From an uncultured Bacteroidota bacterium (GTDB lineage Bacteria; Bacteroidota; Bacteroidia; NS11-12g; UBA9320): a DNA stretch of 6,745 bases. This document shows positions 6,619 through 6,745 of this stretch, piece by piece. How positions within the stretch are numbered: position 1 is the stretch's first letter; the number at the start of each line of letters is the position of its first letter. The notes under the pieces are model-generated. The model was not told the origin of the DNA, did no database searches, and saw only the letters and a list, made by a program, of their open reading frames with translations. Location of the stretch: positions 1-6,745 of the forward strand of contig CAJXLR010000089.1 in NCBI GenBank assembly GCA_913056425.1. Reading direction: 5' to 3'. Made by a program: the position numbers and the translations under genes.

Positions 6619-6645
6619 AATCACAAATTTATGAATTTGTGGATT
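6619..6645. repeat. Hairpin: 8-bp perfect stem (extendable with one bulge), 4-base loop
   Basis: CACAAATT (6622-6629) and AATTTGTG (6634-6641) are perfect inverted copies around the loop TATG. An alternative pairing, AATC plus ACAAATT against AATTTGT plus GATT with G6641 bulged, gives an 11-bp stem over 6619-6645. There is no T-run after it on either strand, so it is not a typical intrinsic terminator. It lies only about 20 bases past the point where the helicase frame breaks. Confidence 0.6.
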
Positions 6646-6729
6646 AATTGCCCTTGGTTCTTGTAGCCATAATATTCGTATCTGATTTTTACTTTTTCTT
6701 GAGTTGAGAGCTTTATTTAGTCCATCATG

Positions 6730-6745
6730 AGTAAATATATTTACT
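6730..6745. repeat. Perfect 16-bp palindrome at the window end
   Basis: AGTAAATATATTTACT equals its own reverse complement across all 16 bases. Its right end is the last base of the window, so the true symmetrical element may be longer. It could be an operator, a recombination or resolution site, or part of an inserted element. Confidence 0.6.

Larger units (their letters stand above)
6604..6745. other. AT-rich palindromic tail; possible edge of an inserted element
   Basis: This stretch replaces the expected helicase sequence and has no recognisable gene. It contains a hairpin (6619-6645) and a perfect 16-bp palindrome (6730-6745). The heptamer AGTAAAT occurs at 6602-6608, near the helicase break, and its inverse ATTTACT is the last seven bases of the window. 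On the - strand one frame is open for 31 codons, ending at a TGA at 6621-6623, which is too short to identify. A mobile-element end is a reasonable inference, but no transposase or full terminal repeat is seen. Confidence 0.35.

Noticed and set aside
6388..6624. A - strand frame opposite the helicase fragment, open further towards the window end
   Set aside because: The opposite strand encodes unmistakable DEAD-box motifs over most of it, and the remaining codons show no recognisable protein. It is a shadow, although its extension past 6624 should be re-read if the sequence is extended.
6621..6716. A 31-codon open stretch on the - strand ending at TGA 6621-6623, considered as the C-terminus of a transposase
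   Set aside because: It is closed upstream by a TAA at 6717-6719 and is too short to recognise; calling it a transposase would be a guess.
1..6745. CRISPR array, tRNA or rRNA genes, toxin-antitoxin or other defence system
   Set aside because: I saw no regularly spaced repeats, RNA-gene signatures or recognisable defence domains. The genes are envelope proteins, a hydrolase, KatG and a helicase fragment.

Overview
The window looks like a chromosomal stretch of a Bacteroidota bacterium, probably of the Flavobacteriales type. Four things point that way: an exported glycosylasparaginase of the Flavobacterium type, short exported proteins and lipoproteins with typical Bacteroidota leaders, A-rich rather than Shine-Dalgarno-like leaders, and one very good match to the Bacteroidota primary sigma-factor promoter (TTG, 18 bases, TAnnTTTG) at 6289-6317. 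The assignment is by pattern recognition only.

Layout. Positions 1-1094 hold two unrecognised exported proteins on the + strand: one with a Sec leader, open at the left edge, and one lipoprotein. A 181-base spacer follows. A small two-helix membrane protein (1276-1521) then overlaps by 17 bases a YdeI/OmdA-family protein (1505-2125). That gene meets a convergent glycosylasparaginase with a Tat leader (2126-3106, - strand), with no base between the two stop codons. A 31-base divergent spacer with a 10-bp-spaced direct repeat separates the asparaginase from another unrecognised exported protein (3138-3803). Next comes a large catalase-peroxidase gene, katG (3943-6213). It has a perfect match to the OxyR half-operator (ATAG-n-t-nnn-a-n-CTAT) upstream and a strong intrinsic terminator downstream. 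The last part has a consensus promoter and the first ~75 codons of a RhlE-type DEAD-box helicase. Its reading frame leaves the family sequence near 6597 and stops at 6601-6603. Beyond that the DNA is AT-rich, with a hairpin and a perfect 16-bp palindrome at the very end of the window.

How the genes relate. Most products are predicted to leave the cytoplasm (two Sec leaders, two lipoproteins, one Tat leader, one membrane protein), so this is largely an envelope-protein neighbourhood rather than one pathway. The best-defined unit is katG: a complete bifunctional catalase-peroxidase carrying a lipoprotein signal, with its own candidate peroxide-sensing operator and its own terminator. I see no defence system, CRISPR array, tRNA or rRNA. 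The points most worth a second look are the lipid-anchored KatG with its OxyR-like site, and the interrupted helicase next to palindromic DNA that may be the edge of a mobile element.
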